A stretch of DNA of 64,000 nucleotides from Brenneria goodwinii (GTDB taxonomy: Bacteria; Pseudomonadota; Gammaproteobacteria; Enterobacterales; Enterobacteriaceae), in contig NZ_CP014137.1 in NCBI RefSeq assembly GCF_002291445.1, positions 4,216,001 through 4,280,000 on the forward strand, written 5' to 3'. Below, in pieces: positions 8,974 through 18,733 of the stretch. How positions within the stretch are numbered: position 1 is the stretch's first letter; the number at the start of each line of letters is the position of its first letter. Below the pieces are notes generated by a model, which worked only from the letters and a program-made list of their open reading frames with translations, had not been told where the DNA came from and did no database searches. The position numbers and the translations under genes were made by a program.

Positions 8974-10503
8974 ATGACTCGTTCCCTGGCAAGACGGATA
9001 CAACAATATGCTTTATCTGCATTACTGATTGGGTGCGCATCTTATAGTTATGCGGGCAAACAGAATGATACTTTGGTTTATGCCTCGGATAACGAGGTAG
9101 AAAATATTAGTCCTTATCATAATAACATGCGCGAAGGCGTAATTATTTCCAACCTGGTCTGGGACAGGCTTGTCTATCGCGATCCCAAAACCGGTGAATA
9201 TGAACCTCTGTTGGCTACGTCATGGGAGTGGGATTCGCCGGAAATACTGGTTTTGCATTTGCGTAAAGGCGTCAAGTTTCATAACGGCGATGATTTTACC
9301 GCCGATGATGTGGTTTACACCTTCAATGATATCGCCGGCGCAGCGGATTCAGTGGTTCCACAGAGCGTTGACTGGATTAAGACAGCTGAAAAAGTTGATG
9401 ACTACACGGTAAGACTGCTGCTGAAAAAGCCTTTCCCGGCGGCGCTGGAATATTTATCCGGCCCGACGCCGATCTTTCCTGCCAAATACTATCAGCAAGT
9501 TAAGCTGGCCGGCTTCAGTAGAGCGCCGATCGGCACCGGCCCTTATAAGATCACCAGCGTGACCCCGGCGCAGGGCATCTCTATGGAGAAAAATCCCGAT
9601 TACTTTAAAGACAGCCCGATCGGTCAGCCGAAAATCGGCAAATTGCAGTTTGTGGTGATCCGCGATCCGGAAACCCGTCTGGCGCAATTGATGACCGGTC
9701 AGGTTGACTGGATCTGGCGGGTTCCCGCCGATCAGATGACTTCGCTGGAAAGCATGCCGAACATCTCAGTAAAAAGCGGCGAAACCATGAGAATCGGCTT
9801 CCTGGCGCTGAACACCAATGCTTCCGGACCGGGTGGCGAGCCGTTTAAGGATCTGCGCGTCCGTCAGGCGGTGAACTACGCCATTAACCGTCAGGGAATG
9901 GTTGATAATCTGGTGCGCGGCGGCAGCCAGCCGGTCTATTCCGCCTGTTTCTATACTCAGGCGGCCTGCAACACCAGCAAAGTGATTAAGTATGAGTACG
10001 ACCCGGAAAAAGCCAAGCAGCTGCTGGCGGAAGCGGGTTATCCCAATGGTTTCGATACCGATATCTGGGCCTATCGTGAGCGCGATTATGCCGAAGCGAT
10101 TATCGGCGATTTGCGTAAAGTGGGGATTCGCGCGCGCTTGCACTATGTGCAGTATCCGGTGCTGGCCGCCGATCTGATTTCCGGTAAAGCGCCGATGGCG
10201 GTTCGTACCTGGGGATCTTTTTCCATTAACGATGCTTCCGCCTTCGTTACGCCTTATTTCGGCGGCAAGGGTGATGACATATGGAAAGACGCGGAAGTCA
10301 CCAGCCAGCTGACCAAAGCGGATGAAACCATTGATACCAAACAACGTAGCGCCATGTATGCGGATTTGCTGGGGCGAATTTCTTCCCAGGCTTATCTGGC
10401 GCCGCTGTTTTCCTATTCAACCAATTACGCCTTTACCTCCGATTTGAACTTTGACAGTTGGCCGGATGAATTGCCACGTTTCGCCATGGCGAGCTGGAAG
10501 TAA
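8974..10503 (+). CDS. Peptide ABC transporter substrate-binding protein (SBP_bac_5 family)
   Basis: A 509-residue family 5 solute-binding protein of the DppA/OppA type that would capture peptides in the periplasm. Conserved stretches include EPLLATSWEWD, LRKGVKFHNGDDFTADDV and FKDLRVRQAVNYAIN. An in-frame start at 8920 exists, but the ATG at 8974 follows GGAG and begins a proper signal sequence. That signal contains LIGC, which fits a lipobox, and SYA before GKQND, which fits signal peptidase I, so lipid anchoring is undecided. It heads an operon of two permeases, two ATPases and an M20 peptidase. The exact substrate cannot be read from sequence. Confidence 0.9.
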   Translation: MTRSLARRIQQYALSALLIGCASYSYAGKQNDTLVYASDNEVENISPYHNNMREGVIISNLVWDRLVYRDPKTGEYEPLLATSWEWDSPEILVLHLRKGVKFHNGDDFTADDVVYTFNDIAGAADSVVPQSVDWIKTAEKVDDYTVRLLLKKPFPAALEYLSGPTPIFPAKYYQQVKLAGFSRAPIGTGPYKITSVTPAQGISMEKNPDYFKDSPIGQPKIGKLQFVVIRDPETRLAQLMTGQVDWIWRVPADQMTSLESMPNISVKSGETMRIGFLALNTNASGPGGEPFKDLRVRQAVNYAINRQGMVDNLVRGGSQPVYSACFYTQAACNTSKVIKYEYDPEKAKQLLAEAGYPNGFDTDIWAYRERDYAEAIIGDLRKVGIRARLHYVQYPVLAADLISGKAPMAVRTWGSFSINDASAFVTPYFGGKGDDIWKDAEVTSQLTKADETIDTKQRSAMYADLLGRISSQAYLAPLFSYSTNYAFTSDLNFDSWPDELPRFAMASWK

Positions 10504-10569
10504 CAAGCTGCCGGGGATCGGTAGCGATACCGGTTCCCGCAGACATCTGGTGAGAATGAGGAACCGCTC

Positions 10570-11487
10570 ATGATTATCTATATCTTACATCGGCTTCTGG
10601 TCGCGCTGGCGGTGCTGTTTACCGTGGCGGTAGTCAGTTTCTCTCTCTTGCATCTTTCCGGCGATTTAGCGGCGGCTATTGCCGGACCGGAGGCAACGGC
10701 CGAGGTTGTTGAACGTATCCGGGTGCAGTATGGGCTGGATCAGCCATTGACCACGCAGTTTATGCACTGGATGTGGTCGGCTTTGCATCTTGATTTCGGC
10801 CGCTCGTTCTATTTTGAGAACACGGTCATGGAGCTGGTCGGCCAGAGAATGCCCGTCACCCTGAAGCTGGGGGCGGTTTCCCTGCTGCTGGCGCTGGTGG
10901 TGGCTATTCCGCTTGGGGTGCTGGCGGCGGTATTTCGCGATACCTGGATCGACAGATGTTCCATTTTCGTTTCCGTAATCGGTCAGGCTATGCCGAATTT
11001 CTGGTTTGCCCTGTTGCTGATAGTCATCTTTGCCGTGGGCTTGAGGTGGTTGCCGGTGGCGGGGAACAGCAGTTGGCAGAACTTCGTATTACCGGCAATC
11101 GCGCTTGGCTACTACGCCATGCCGTCGCTGATGCGTCTGACGCGCTCCGGCATGCTGGACGTGCTGGGTTCGGACTATATCCGTACCGCGCGGGCCAAGG
11201 GGCTGAGTTCTTTCAAGGTGATCGTCAAGCATGGTCTGCGCAACGCCATCATTCCCGTGGTGGCGCTGGCGACGGTTGAACTGGGCTTTATGTTGGGGGG
11301 ATCGGTGGTGATTGAGTCGGTATTTGCCTTGCAGGGATTGGGGCAACTGGCATGGGATTCCATCTCCCGCAACGATTTTCCTGTTGTGCAGGCCATTGTA
11401 CTGATTATCTCGGTGTTTTATATCGGGCTGACATTCCTGGCTGATGTCCTTAATGCGGCTCTTGATCCGCGTCTGCGTAGCTCATAG
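10570..11487 (+). CDS. Peptide ABC transporter permease, DppB type
   Basis: A 305-residue permease with the DppB/OppB N-terminus (MIIYILHRLLVALAVLF), a periplasmic region after the first membrane segment and five further segments. The EAA loop is DYIRTARAKGLSSFKVIVKHGLRNAIIP in context; its core is DYIRTARAKGLSSFKVI. It pairs with the DppC-type permease 10 bases downstream. Assignment to the peptide/nickel family is firm, the substrate is not. Confidence 0.92.
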   Translation: MIIYILHRLLVALAVLFTVAVVSFSLLHLSGDLAAAIAGPEATAEVVERIRVQYGLDQPLTTQFMHWMWSALHLDFGRSFYFENTVMELVGQRMPVTLKLGAVSLLLALVVAIPLGVLAAVFRDTWIDRCSIFVSVIGQAMPNFWFALLLIVIFAVGLRWLPVAGNSSWQNFVLPAIALGYYAMPSLMRLTRSGMLDVLGSDYIRTARAKGLSSFKVIVKHGLRNAIIPVVALATVELGFMLGGSVVIESVFALQGLGQLAWDSISRNDFPVVQAIVLIISVFYIGLTFLADVLNAALDPRLRSS

Positions 11488-11496
11488 GGAGCCTCT

Positions 11497-12429
11497 ATGA
11501 AAACGTCTTCATCACTCTCTTCCACGCTGGCGGCCAAACCGATGATGCCTGAATCGGGATTGATTCCGGAGCCGGCCCCCTGGCGGCGCTGGGTTCGCAG
11601 TATCCTCGGTCATCACAGTATGACGTTCGGCCTGATTGTTCTGGCGGTTATTGTGCTGGCGGCGATCTTCGCGCCATTAATCAGCCCGCACGATCCCTAC
11701 GCGCAGGATGTGAGCCAGCGTCTGATCCCGCCGGTATGGCATGAGAAAGGCAGTTGGGAATACATCTTGGGAACGGACAAACTGGGGCGCGATTATCTGA
11801 GCCGGCTACTGTTCGGCGCCCGGGTGTCGTTAACCATCGGGCTGGTTTCCGTGCTGGTGGCCGGGTTTATCGGCATCACGCTGGGCGTGCTGGCGGGCTA
11901 TTTCGGCGGCCGGGTGGATGCGGTGGTCAGCTATATTCTGACGGTTCGCTTATCCATGCCCATCATTCTGGTGGCGCTGGCGACGGCCTCGCTGGTGGGA
12001 GGCTCGGTAAAAGTGGTGATCCTGCTGCTGGGGTTGCTGCTGTGGGATCGCTTCCTGATTGTTTCCCGCTCGGTCACCCGGCAGCTGCGCGAAGCGGAGT
12101 TTATCGCCGCGGCCAAGACGCTGGGAGCCTCTTCGCTGTTCATTATGCTACGGGAAATTCTGCCCAATTTGCTTGGTCCGCTGACGGTGGTGGCGACGCT
12201 GGAAATTGCCCATGCCATTCTGCTGGAAGCCACGCTCTCTTTCCTCGGGCTGGGCGTACAGCCGCCGATGCCGTCATGGGGACTGATGGTGGCGGAAGGC
12301 AAGGCGTACATGTTCTTTCAACCCTGGGTCATCCTGATCCCGGGCGTGGTGCTGGCTATCCTCGTGCTGGGGATCAATCTGGTGGGAGACGGCCTGCGCG
12401 ACGTTACCGCGCTGGACGGACGTAACTGA
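11497..12429 (+). CDS. Peptide ABC transporter permease, DppC type
   Basis: A 310-residue permease with the DppC/OppC-specific N-terminal region: a cytoplasmic tail, one membrane segment (GLIVLAVIVLAAIFAPLI), then ISPHDPYAQD and the marker ILGTDKLGRDYLSRLLFGAR (LGTDKLGRDYLSR core). The EAA loop is AEFIAAAKTLGASSLFIM. It follows the DppB-type gene by 10 bases and is followed directly by the first ATPase gene. Confidence 0.92.
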   Translation: MKTSSSLSSTLAAKPMMPESGLIPEPAPWRRWVRSILGHHSMTFGLIVLAVIVLAAIFAPLISPHDPYAQDVSQRLIPPVWHEKGSWEYILGTDKLGRDYLSRLLFGARVSLTIGLVSVLVAGFIGITLGVLAGYFGGRVDAVVSYILTVRLSMPIILVALATASLVGGSVKVVILLLGLLLWDRFLIVSRSVTRQLREAEFIAAAKTLGASSLFIMLREILPNLLGPLTVVATLEIAHAILLEATLSFLGLGVQPPMPSWGLMVAEGKAYMFFQPWVILIPGVVLAILVLGINLVGDGLRDVTALDGRN

Positions 12430-12439
12430 GGAAGTGGCC

Positions 12440-13435
12440 ATGAATAATGACATTTTGCTGGATGTAAAAAATCTGCGCGTCGATCTGCCGACTGCCCGAG
12501 GTACGCTGCATGCGGTACGCGGACTGGATTTCTCGGTACGGCGCGGGGAAATGTTGTGTCTGGTGGGCGAGTCCGGCTGTGGTAAATCCATGACGTCGCT
12601 GGCGCTGATGGACCTGCTGCCGCGCAAGGCGGTGCGCACCGCGGATCATATTCTCTTTAAAGGCACCGAGCTACAGTCGTTGAAAAAACGGGAAATTACC
12701 GCGCTGCGCGGCGATAAGATGTCGATGATTTTTCAGGAGCCGATGACGTCGCTCAATCCCTCCTACACGCTGGGCAACCAGCTATGCGAGACGCTGTTGG
12801 CCCATCGCAACGTTTCCCAGTCGCAGGCGCGCGATCGGGCGGTTTACCTGATGGAACGCGTGGGCATCCCCATGGCGGCCGATCGTCTGAATCAGTACCC
12901 GCATCAGCTTTCCGGCGGCCTGCGGCAGCGCATCATGATCGCCATGTCGCTGATGTGCGAACCGGAGCTGATTATCGCCGATGAGCCGACCACCGCGCTG
13001 GATGTCACCATTCAGGCGCAGATCCTGCGCATGCTGCGTGAGCTGCAACAGGAGTTCGGCATGGCGGTGATTTTCATTACTCACGATCTGGGCGTCGTGG
13101 CGCGTATTGCCGATCGGGTGGCGGTGATGTATGCCGGGAAAATCGTCGAAACCGCGCCGGTGATGACGCTATTTAACCATCCCCAACACCCCTATACCCA
13201 GGCGCTGCTCGACTGTATTCCCATTCAGGGGAAAACCGTACCGGGGCAGCCGTTGAACGCCATCCCCGGCGTTGTTCCCAGTCTGGTTGGCGTACAACAG
13301 GGCTGCGCGTTTAGTAATCGTTGCGCCTATTGTACGGATGCCTGTAACCAGGAAACGCCTTATGTCGAGGTAACGGACCAGCACGCGGTGCGTTGCATTC
13401 GGGCATTACCGGTGCGGAATGCGGAGGTTGCATGA
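12440..13435 (+). CDS. Peptide ABC transporter ATPase, DppD type
   Basis: A 331-residue ATPase with Walker A GESGCGKSM, signature LSGGLRQR, Walker B LIIADEP and the oligopeptide-family C-terminal extension that carries a Cys-rich cluster (CAFSNRCAYCTDAC), which binds an iron-sulfur cluster in some DppD proteins. A GTG at 12434 is possible, but the ATG at 12440 is better spaced from GAGGA (12428-12432). The stop overlaps the next start (ATGA). The Walker A ends in SM instead of ST, as in many DppD proteins. Confidence 0.92.
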   Translation: MNNDILLDVKNLRVDLPTARGTLHAVRGLDFSVRRGEMLCLVGESGCGKSMTSLALMDLLPRKAVRTADHILFKGTELQSLKKREITALRGDKMSMIFQEPMTSLNPSYTLGNQLCETLLAHRNVSQSQARDRAVYLMERVGIPMAADRLNQYPHQLSGGLRQRIMIAMSLMCEPELIIADEPTTALDVTIQAQILRMLRELQQEFGMAVIFITHDLGVVARIADRVAVMYAGKIVETAPVMTLFNHPQHPYTQALLDCIPIQGKTVPGQPLNAIPGVVPSLVGVQQGCAFSNRCAYCTDACNQETPYVEVTDQHAVRCIRALPVRNAEVA

Positions 13436-14304
13436 ATCAGAGCGTAAACCATGAGGTCGCGCCTGCCGCGCTGCCGACGCATATTCCGGGTAATGATGAT
13501 ATTGCGCTGGAGCTGTGTTCCTTATCGCGGGTTTTTCGCCTTAATCGCGGCTTATTCTCCCGTGCGGGTGAAATCCGGGCGGTGAATGAGGTTTCCTTGC
13601 GTATCCGGCGGGGAGAAACGCTGGGGTTGGTCGGGGAGTCGGGATGCGGAAAAAGTACGCTGGCGAAAATGCTGCTGGGTTTGCTGCCGCCGACTTCCGG
13701 CAACGTACTGATTGAAGGCCGTGAAATTGATTCCGGCAACCGTAAGGAGATGGCGTCCCGCATTCAGCCAATCTTTCAGGATCCCTATTCATCGCTGAAC
13801 CCGCGCCGTTCCGTCGCCGATATCGTGGAAGTCGCGTTGCGTCTGCACGGTATCGGCACGCCTGAAGAGCGTAAAGCGCGCGTAAAAGAAATGCTTGATG
13901 TGGTCGGCATGCCCGCCCGTACGCACAGCCAGTATCCCGGTCAACTGTCCGGCGGCCAGCGTCAGCGGGTGGCCATTGCCCGCGCGCTGATTATGCGGCC
14001 TGACATTCTGATCTGCGATGAGCCGACATCGGCATTGGACGTGTCGGTTCAGGCGCAAATTCTCAATCTGCTGCTGGCGCTGAAACAGGAGTTTGGGCTG
14101 ACTTACCTGCTTATCAGCCACAACCTGTCGGTGGTGGAGCATCTGGTCGACCATGTGGCGGTGATGCAGAAGGGAACGATTGTCGAACAGGGAACGCGCG
14201 AGCAGATTTTTCACTCGCCGCAGCACCCTTATACCAAATCGCTGCTGGCTTCGGTGCTGACGCCGGAGCCGGGACTGGGCATTCCGGATATCGAACAGTG
14301 TTAA
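13432..14304 (+). CDS. Peptide ABC transporter ATPase, DppF type
   Basis: A 290-residue ATPase with Walker A GESGCGKST, signature LSGGQRQR and Walker B ILICDEP. The Q-loop IFQDPYSSLNPR is the usual OppF/DppF form. The ATG at 13432 follows GGAGG (13423-13427) and overlaps the previous stop by four bases. It completes a two-ATPase transporter. The protein is shorter than DppF (about 330) because its C-terminal tail is reduced and lacks a Cys cluster. Confidence 0.92.
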   Translation: MNQSVNHEVAPAALPTHIPGNDDIALELCSLSRVFRLNRGLFSRAGEIRAVNEVSLRIRRGETLGLVGESGCGKSTLAKMLLGLLPPTSGNVLIEGREIDSGNRKEMASRIQPIFQDPYSSLNPRRSVADIVEVALRLHGIGTPEERKARVKEMLDVVGMPARTHSQYPGQLSGGQRQRVAIARALIMRPDILICDEPTSALDVSVQAQILNLLLALKQEFGLTYLLISHNLSVVEHLVDHVAVMQKGTIVEQGTREQIFHSPQHPYTKSLLASVLTPEPGLGIPDIEQC

Positions 14305-14402
14305 CCGATACCCGGGATCTCGTTTCTTAGACGATCGGCATTACGCCCAAGGGGCAATGCTGTTGATTAACGAATATTAGAGAAAATGAGGACAGACAGA
14401 AT

Positions 14403-15839
14403 ATGACGCGTGAAGAGACGATCCAGGCAACCGTCGATTATTTTGCTTCAGGAACATTCAAGGAAACCCTGGCGCGCAGGGTGGCATATCGGACGGAGAG
14501 TCAGGATGCCGGCAGCGGACCCGTTCTGATGTCCTACCTGACGGATGAAATGATCCCGGTGCTTAAGGCCATGGGCTTTGAGTGTTTGCTGGCGGATAAC
14601 CCCATCAGCGGCAAAGGGCCTTTTTTGCTGGCGCGGCGCCTGGAGCCGGAGGCTGCGCTGACGCTGTTGACCTATGGTCATGGCGATGTGGTACGGGGTT
14701 ACGATGACCAATGGCGCGAGGGATTATCGCCGTGGCAGCTGATTCAGGACGGCAACCTCTGGTATGGGCGCGGCACCGCTGACAACAAAGGGCAGCATTC
14801 CATTAATCTGGCGGCGCTGGAGCAGGTTTTGCAGGCGCGCAACGGCCAGCTTGGCTACAACGTGAAAATCATTCTGGAGATGGGCGAAGAGGATGGTTCG
14901 CCAGGGTTGAACGAAATTTGCGAGCAATACCGCGACTGGCTGGCCGCCGATCTATTTATCGCCTCCGATGGGCCGCGGATATCCGCCGCCCGTCCCACTC
15001 TGTTCCTGGGATCGCGCGGCGTGTTCAATTTTGAACTGCGGGTGAATCTGCGTGAAGGCGCGCACCATTCGGGGAACTGGGGCGGACTGTTGAGCAATCC
15101 CGGCATCCGTTTGTCCCACGCGCTTGCCAGTATGGTGGACGCGCACGGCCGTATTTTGGTGCCGGGTTTGCGTCCGCCGGCGATATCCGAGACCATGCGT
15201 CGTATTCTTGCCGATATCGAACTGGGCGGCGGAGCGACGGATCCGGCCATCGATCCCGGTTGGGGCGAGCCAGGACTGACGGCGGCGGAGAAACTTTATG
15301 GCTGGAATACGCTGGATGTGCTGGCCTTTGTCACCGGTAATCCCGACAAACCGGCACACGCTATTCCGCCGAGCGCCAAAGCAAATTGCCATATGCGCTA
15401 TGTGCTGGGCAGCGACGTGGAGAACTTCGGTCAACATATCCGCCGTCACCTGGACGCCAACGGATTTGAAGACGTGGAGATCGTTAACGCCATCAGCAAT
15501 TACGCCGCTACCCGGCTCGATCCCAACGATTTGTGGGTGGAATGGGGGAAGGCGTCGATTACCCGATCCGCCGGCGCCAAGGCCGCGGTGCTGCCGAACT
15601 TCGGCGGCGGATTGCCGAATGCCTGTTTCTCGGAAACGCTGGGCTTGCCGACGCTGTGGGTGCCGCACTCATACCCCGCCTGTTCGCAGCATGCGCCCAA
15701 TGAGCATATTCTGGCTGATATGACGCTGCAAGCGCTTAAAATCATGACCGGTCTGTTCTGGGATCTGGCCGAGCAAGGGGCGGATGTGGCGCATCGTCGT
15801 TCACAGATGAAAGCGCGGCAACCAGCAGCAACAGTCTAG
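14403..15839 (+). CDS. M20 family metallopeptidase
   Basis: A 478-residue cytoplasmic zinc-dependent dipeptidase/deacylase of the M20 family. Metal and catalytic residues are visible: GHGDVV with His93 and Asp95, GRGTADNKGQ with the bridging Asp127, the catalytic EED at about 162-164, and a late QHAPNEH histidine. The dimerisation domain sits between about residues 215 and 340. It lies 98 bases after the last transporter gene on the same strand, so imported peptides or N-acylated amino acids are likely its substrates. The exact specificity cannot be told from sequence. Confidence 0.88.
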   Translation: MTREETIQATVDYFASGTFKETLARRVAYRTESQDAGSGPVLMSYLTDEMIPVLKAMGFECLLADNPISGKGPFLLARRLEPEAALTLLTYGHGDVVRGYDDQWREGLSPWQLIQDGNLWYGRGTADNKGQHSINLAALEQVLQARNGQLGYNVKIILEMGEEDGSPGLNEICEQYRDWLAADLFIASDGPRISAARPTLFLGSRGVFNFELRVNLREGAHHSGNWGGLLSNPGIRLSHALASMVDAHGRILVPGLRPPAISETMRRILADIELGGGATDPAIDPGWGEPGLTAAEKLYGWNTLDVLAFVTGNPDKPAHAIPPSAKANCHMRYVLGSDVENFGQHIRRHLDANGFEDVEIVNAISNYAATRLDPNDLWVEWGKASITRSAGAKAAVLPNFGGGLPNACFSETLGLPTLWVPHSYPACSQHAPNEHILADMTLQALKIMTGLFWDLAEQGADVAHRRSQMKARQPAATV

Positions 15840-15962
15840 ACTGGATAAATGACGCGACGAATGACGTGTCTGTGTTTTGCTTACTCTTTCCGTATAGCCG
15901 GTATCATGGGCGATACGGGCTTCTTTTGATGATTCATGGTTACACCACATGTGTGAGAGACA

Positions 15963-16892
15963 ATGCATAGCAATGAAATTCGTTACTTTATGGCGGTGGC
16001 CAGCACCGGGTCGCTGAGCGCGGCCAGTCAGCAGCTATTTGTCGCCGTTTCAGCCATCAGCAGACAGATCCAGCGGCTGGAGGCGCGCCTGGGCGTCCCG
16101 CTGTTTGAGCGGCATGCCAGAGGCATGGTGCTGAATGACGCCGGACATATTCTGGAGAATCATGTCCGGCGCAGCATGGCGGACATGGAACTGGCCGTTG
16201 CTGAAATTGAAGGGATGAAGTCCGCCCGTCAGACCACTATCCGGGTGGTGTGTACCGACGGCATCGGGTTTAATCTGCTGCCGACGCTGATGGCGAAGTT
16301 TCGGCGGCAGTGCGCCGAGGTCAACTTTATACTGACGGTCGGCAGCGCCAGACAGGTTCCCGATCTGATTCGTAACGGCGAGAGCGATGTGGCGTTGAAG
16401 TTCAGTCTGGCGCCGGAACACGGCGTTCAGGTGATCGCCTCTTTTCCCGCCCCGTTTCTGGCCGTGATGCAGGCCGACCATCCGCTGGCCGCAAGAGATT
16501 TCCAGCTTGACGATTTGAGCACCTATCCGATCGTACTGCCCGATCAGGCGGCTACCGTGCGTCAGCTATTTGATCTCTCATGCCGGATGAAAGGGGTTTT
16601 CATCGATCCGGTGTTTACCTGTAACCATTTTTCAACGCTGTACGCCTTCTTGCTGGATACGCCGGACGCTATTGTCATATGCAGCCACTTTTCCGTGCTG
16701 TATAGCGCCAAACGCGACGGTTTGCAGGTGAAGTCCATCAAGATGGATCAATTGGGGCAGCGGATGTTGCAAATTCAGACCGAGGTGGGGAAACCGGCAA
16801 CCAAGGTGATGGAGGATTTTTTTGCCTTTCTGCGCCACGAGCTGGAAACGCAGGACGCGCTGTTTCGGCAGGAATATCCTTTTCAGGGGTGA
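15963..16892 (+). CDS. LysR family transcriptional regulator
   Basis: A 309-residue LysR-type regulator. The N-terminal winged helix-turn-helix is intact (ASTGSLSAASQQLFVAVSAIS region, residues about 13-33, followed by IQRLEARLGVPLFERH), and the effector domain begins near residue 90. It follows the peptidase gene by 123 bases on the same strand and is convergent, with a small gap, with the EamA gene. The peptide operon is its most likely target, but no operator was proven. Confidence 0.88.
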   Translation: MHSNEIRYFMAVASTGSLSAASQQLFVAVSAISRQIQRLEARLGVPLFERHARGMVLNDAGHILENHVRRSMADMELAVAEIEGMKSARQTTIRVVCTDGIGFNLLPTLMAKFRRQCAEVNFILTVGSARQVPDLIRNGESDVALKFSLAPEHGVQVIASFPAPFLAVMQADHPLAARDFQLDDLSTYPIVLPDQAATVRQLFDLSCRMKGVFIDPVFTCNHFSTLYAFLLDTPDAIVICSHFSVLYSAKRDGLQVKSIKMDQLGQRMLQIQTEVGKPATKVMEDFFAFLRHELETQDALFRQEYPFQG

Positions 16893-16917
16893 TGACCCCT
16901 GAGACATTAGCAGATTT

Positions 16918-17877
16918 TCAGTCCGCTCTGGGACGCGGCTTATTCAAGGTGACTACCAGCATCCCGGCGATGATGGCGACGACGCCGACAATCAGCCCGG
17001 CGCTCAGGGATTCGTTGAGAAACAGGATCGAGATAAACAGCCCGACTACCGGCACGCCCAGCATGGAAGAAGCCATGCTGGTGCTGGAGATCCACTGGCT
17101 GGCTGCATTGACGGCGCAGAAACAGAAAGCCGTGGCGAGCGGCCCGACAAACAGCGAAATCTCCCAGAAACGCAGCGAATTATCGCCGGTGTACGGCCCC
17201 TCTTTATACCAGGCGATGATGATCAGCGGGACGGTGGCGATCAGCATCTGCCAGGGCGCCAGATGATAGGCGCTGGATGCGCCGCGGTGATGACGCAGAT
17301 GCAGGATACAGATGGCCCAGCAGAATGATGCGATCAGCAGCAGGGTATTGGCCTGCAGCGCTTTGGTGTCCGTCCAGTCCAGCGTCAACGGATTAAACAG
17401 GATGGCGACGCCGGCGATACCCAACAGCGTGCCGATCAATTCCTGACGGGTGACGCGCTGTCTGAACAGCAGAATCGCCCCCGGCAGAACCCACAATGGC
17501 GTGGTGTAGGCCAGAATCGCGGAGCGGCCGGCGGGGATCTCGGTCATGGCGATGGCGCCCAGCGCGGTGAACGTCAGCATCTGCAACAGGCCGACGCTGA
17601 ACAGCAGGGGAACATCACGACGTTGAGGCAGTTTCAGCGTGCCTGTGACCACCTGGATAAAGAACAGGCACAGCCCGCCAAGCGCAAAACGCAATGCGGA
17701 GAACCAAAGCGGCGTAATGTGTTCCAGCCCGAGTTTCATTACCGGCCAGTTGGCGCCCCAAACAACGATCGCCAGTAAAAGCAGAATGATTCCCCCGACC
17801 TGACGCAATGGTAATGCCGTAGCGGATTTATCTTTCAGCCAGATTATTTTCTTATTTCTTAATGAGGGAGAAATCAT
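16918..17877 (-). CDS. EamA/DMT family transporter
   Basis: A 319-residue inner-membrane protein with ten predicted membrane segments in two EamA repeats, typical of metabolite exporters (RhtA/YdcZ-like group). Motifs include WGANWPVMKLGLEHITPLWF in the first repeat (core WGANWPVMK) and GTLLGIAGVAIL before the second. A TTG at 17898 would add seven residues; the ATG at 17877 is preferred although its ribosome binding site is weak. It is divergent from the Lrp-type gene at 18023, which may control it, as Lrp-type regulators often do for amino acid exporters. Confidence 0.85.
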   Translation of the reverse strand: MISPSLRNKKIIWLKDKSATALPLRQVGGIILLLLAIVVWGANWPVMKLGLEHITPLWFSALRFALGGLCLFFIQVVTGTLKLPQRRDVPLLFSVGLLQMLTFTALGAIAMTEIPAGRSAILAYTTPLWVLPGAILLFRQRVTRQELIGTLLGIAGVAILFNPLTLDWTDTKALQANTLLLIASFCWAICILHLRHHRGASSAYHLAPWQMLIATVPLIIIAWYKEGPYTGDNSLRFWEISLFVGPLATAFCFCAVNAASQWISSTSMASSMLGVPVVGLFISILFLNESLSAGLIVGVVAIIAGMLVVTLNKPRPRAD

Positions 17878-18022
17878 TTTATATTTTCTGTTCGCCAATT
17901 ACTGGATAAACACCAGTCTATTATTTTTCAGGCGGAAATTTTTTCCCTTATTAATCGTGATATTTGGGTTCGCAGGGTAATTTTTCCAGCCGATTTATTA
18001 TTAACAGTAAAGGTTTTCTTTT

Positions 18023-18508
18023 ATGCGCAAACTGGATAAAACCGATATCAGTATCCTCAATAAATTGCAGGAAAATGCGAAAGTCACGCATGTTGAATTG
18101 GCGAAAGCGGTCAATCTTTCCACCACGCCCTGTTTCAACCGGGTGAAGACGCTGGAGGAACTCGGGCTTATCCGTCAGCAGGTGACGCTGCTGTCGCCGG
18201 AGCGGCTGGGGTTACATGTGAACGTGTTTATTCACGTCAGCCTTGATCGGCAGATAGAAGAGGTTTTGCAACGCTTTGAACAGGCCATTTCCGAGCGGCC
18301 GGAGGTGATGGAATGCTACCTGATGACCGGAGACGCCGATTATCTTCTGCGGGTGTTGGTTAAAAATATCAATGAGATAGAGCATTTTATCCTCAACCAT
18401 CTGACCCGTATTCCCGGCGTGGCCAATATCCGCTCCAGCTTTGCGCTTAAGCAGGTGCGCTATAAGACCGCCCTGCCTTTGCCGCCGGAAGGGATGTTTT
18501 TGCCATAG
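18023..18508 (+). CDS. Lrp/AsnC family regulator (DecR-like)
   Basis: A 161-residue Lrp/AsnC-type regulator with an N-terminal helix-turn-helix (LDKTDISILNKLQENAKVTH, then NLSTTPCFNRVKTLEE) and a C-terminal RAM ligand-binding domain. The STTPCFNRVK recognition helix and the RSSFALKQVRYKTALPL ending resemble DecR, which responds to cysteine in E. coli. It is divergent from the EamA gene and 225 bases upstream of acdS on the same strand. Lrp-type proteins control acdS in other bacteria, so it is one of two candidates for that role here. Confidence 0.85.
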   Translation: MRKLDKTDISILNKLQENAKVTHVELAKAVNLSTTPCFNRVKTLEELGLIRQQVTLLSPERLGLHVNVFIHVSLDRQIEEVLQRFEQAISERPEVMECYLMTGDADYLLRVLVKNINEIEHFILNHLTRIPGVANIRSSFALKQVRYKTALPLPPEGMFLP

Positions 18509-18733
18509 GAAGCAATAGAGTGTTAATTTTATTTCGTTATGTGTGATTTTTTCGCAACCCAAAAGATCATTATTGGTTTTTAGAGAAATTTTTATGATAA
18601 ATAATAATTAATTTAGCAATTTAAATTCATTTGTTTACAGGTAATATGATGAGCATGGAGTGACGGTATTTCTCAATGGAATATTGACAACCTGCGGCTA
18701 TCATTTCTCATTATTATTTACCGGAGCGCTATT

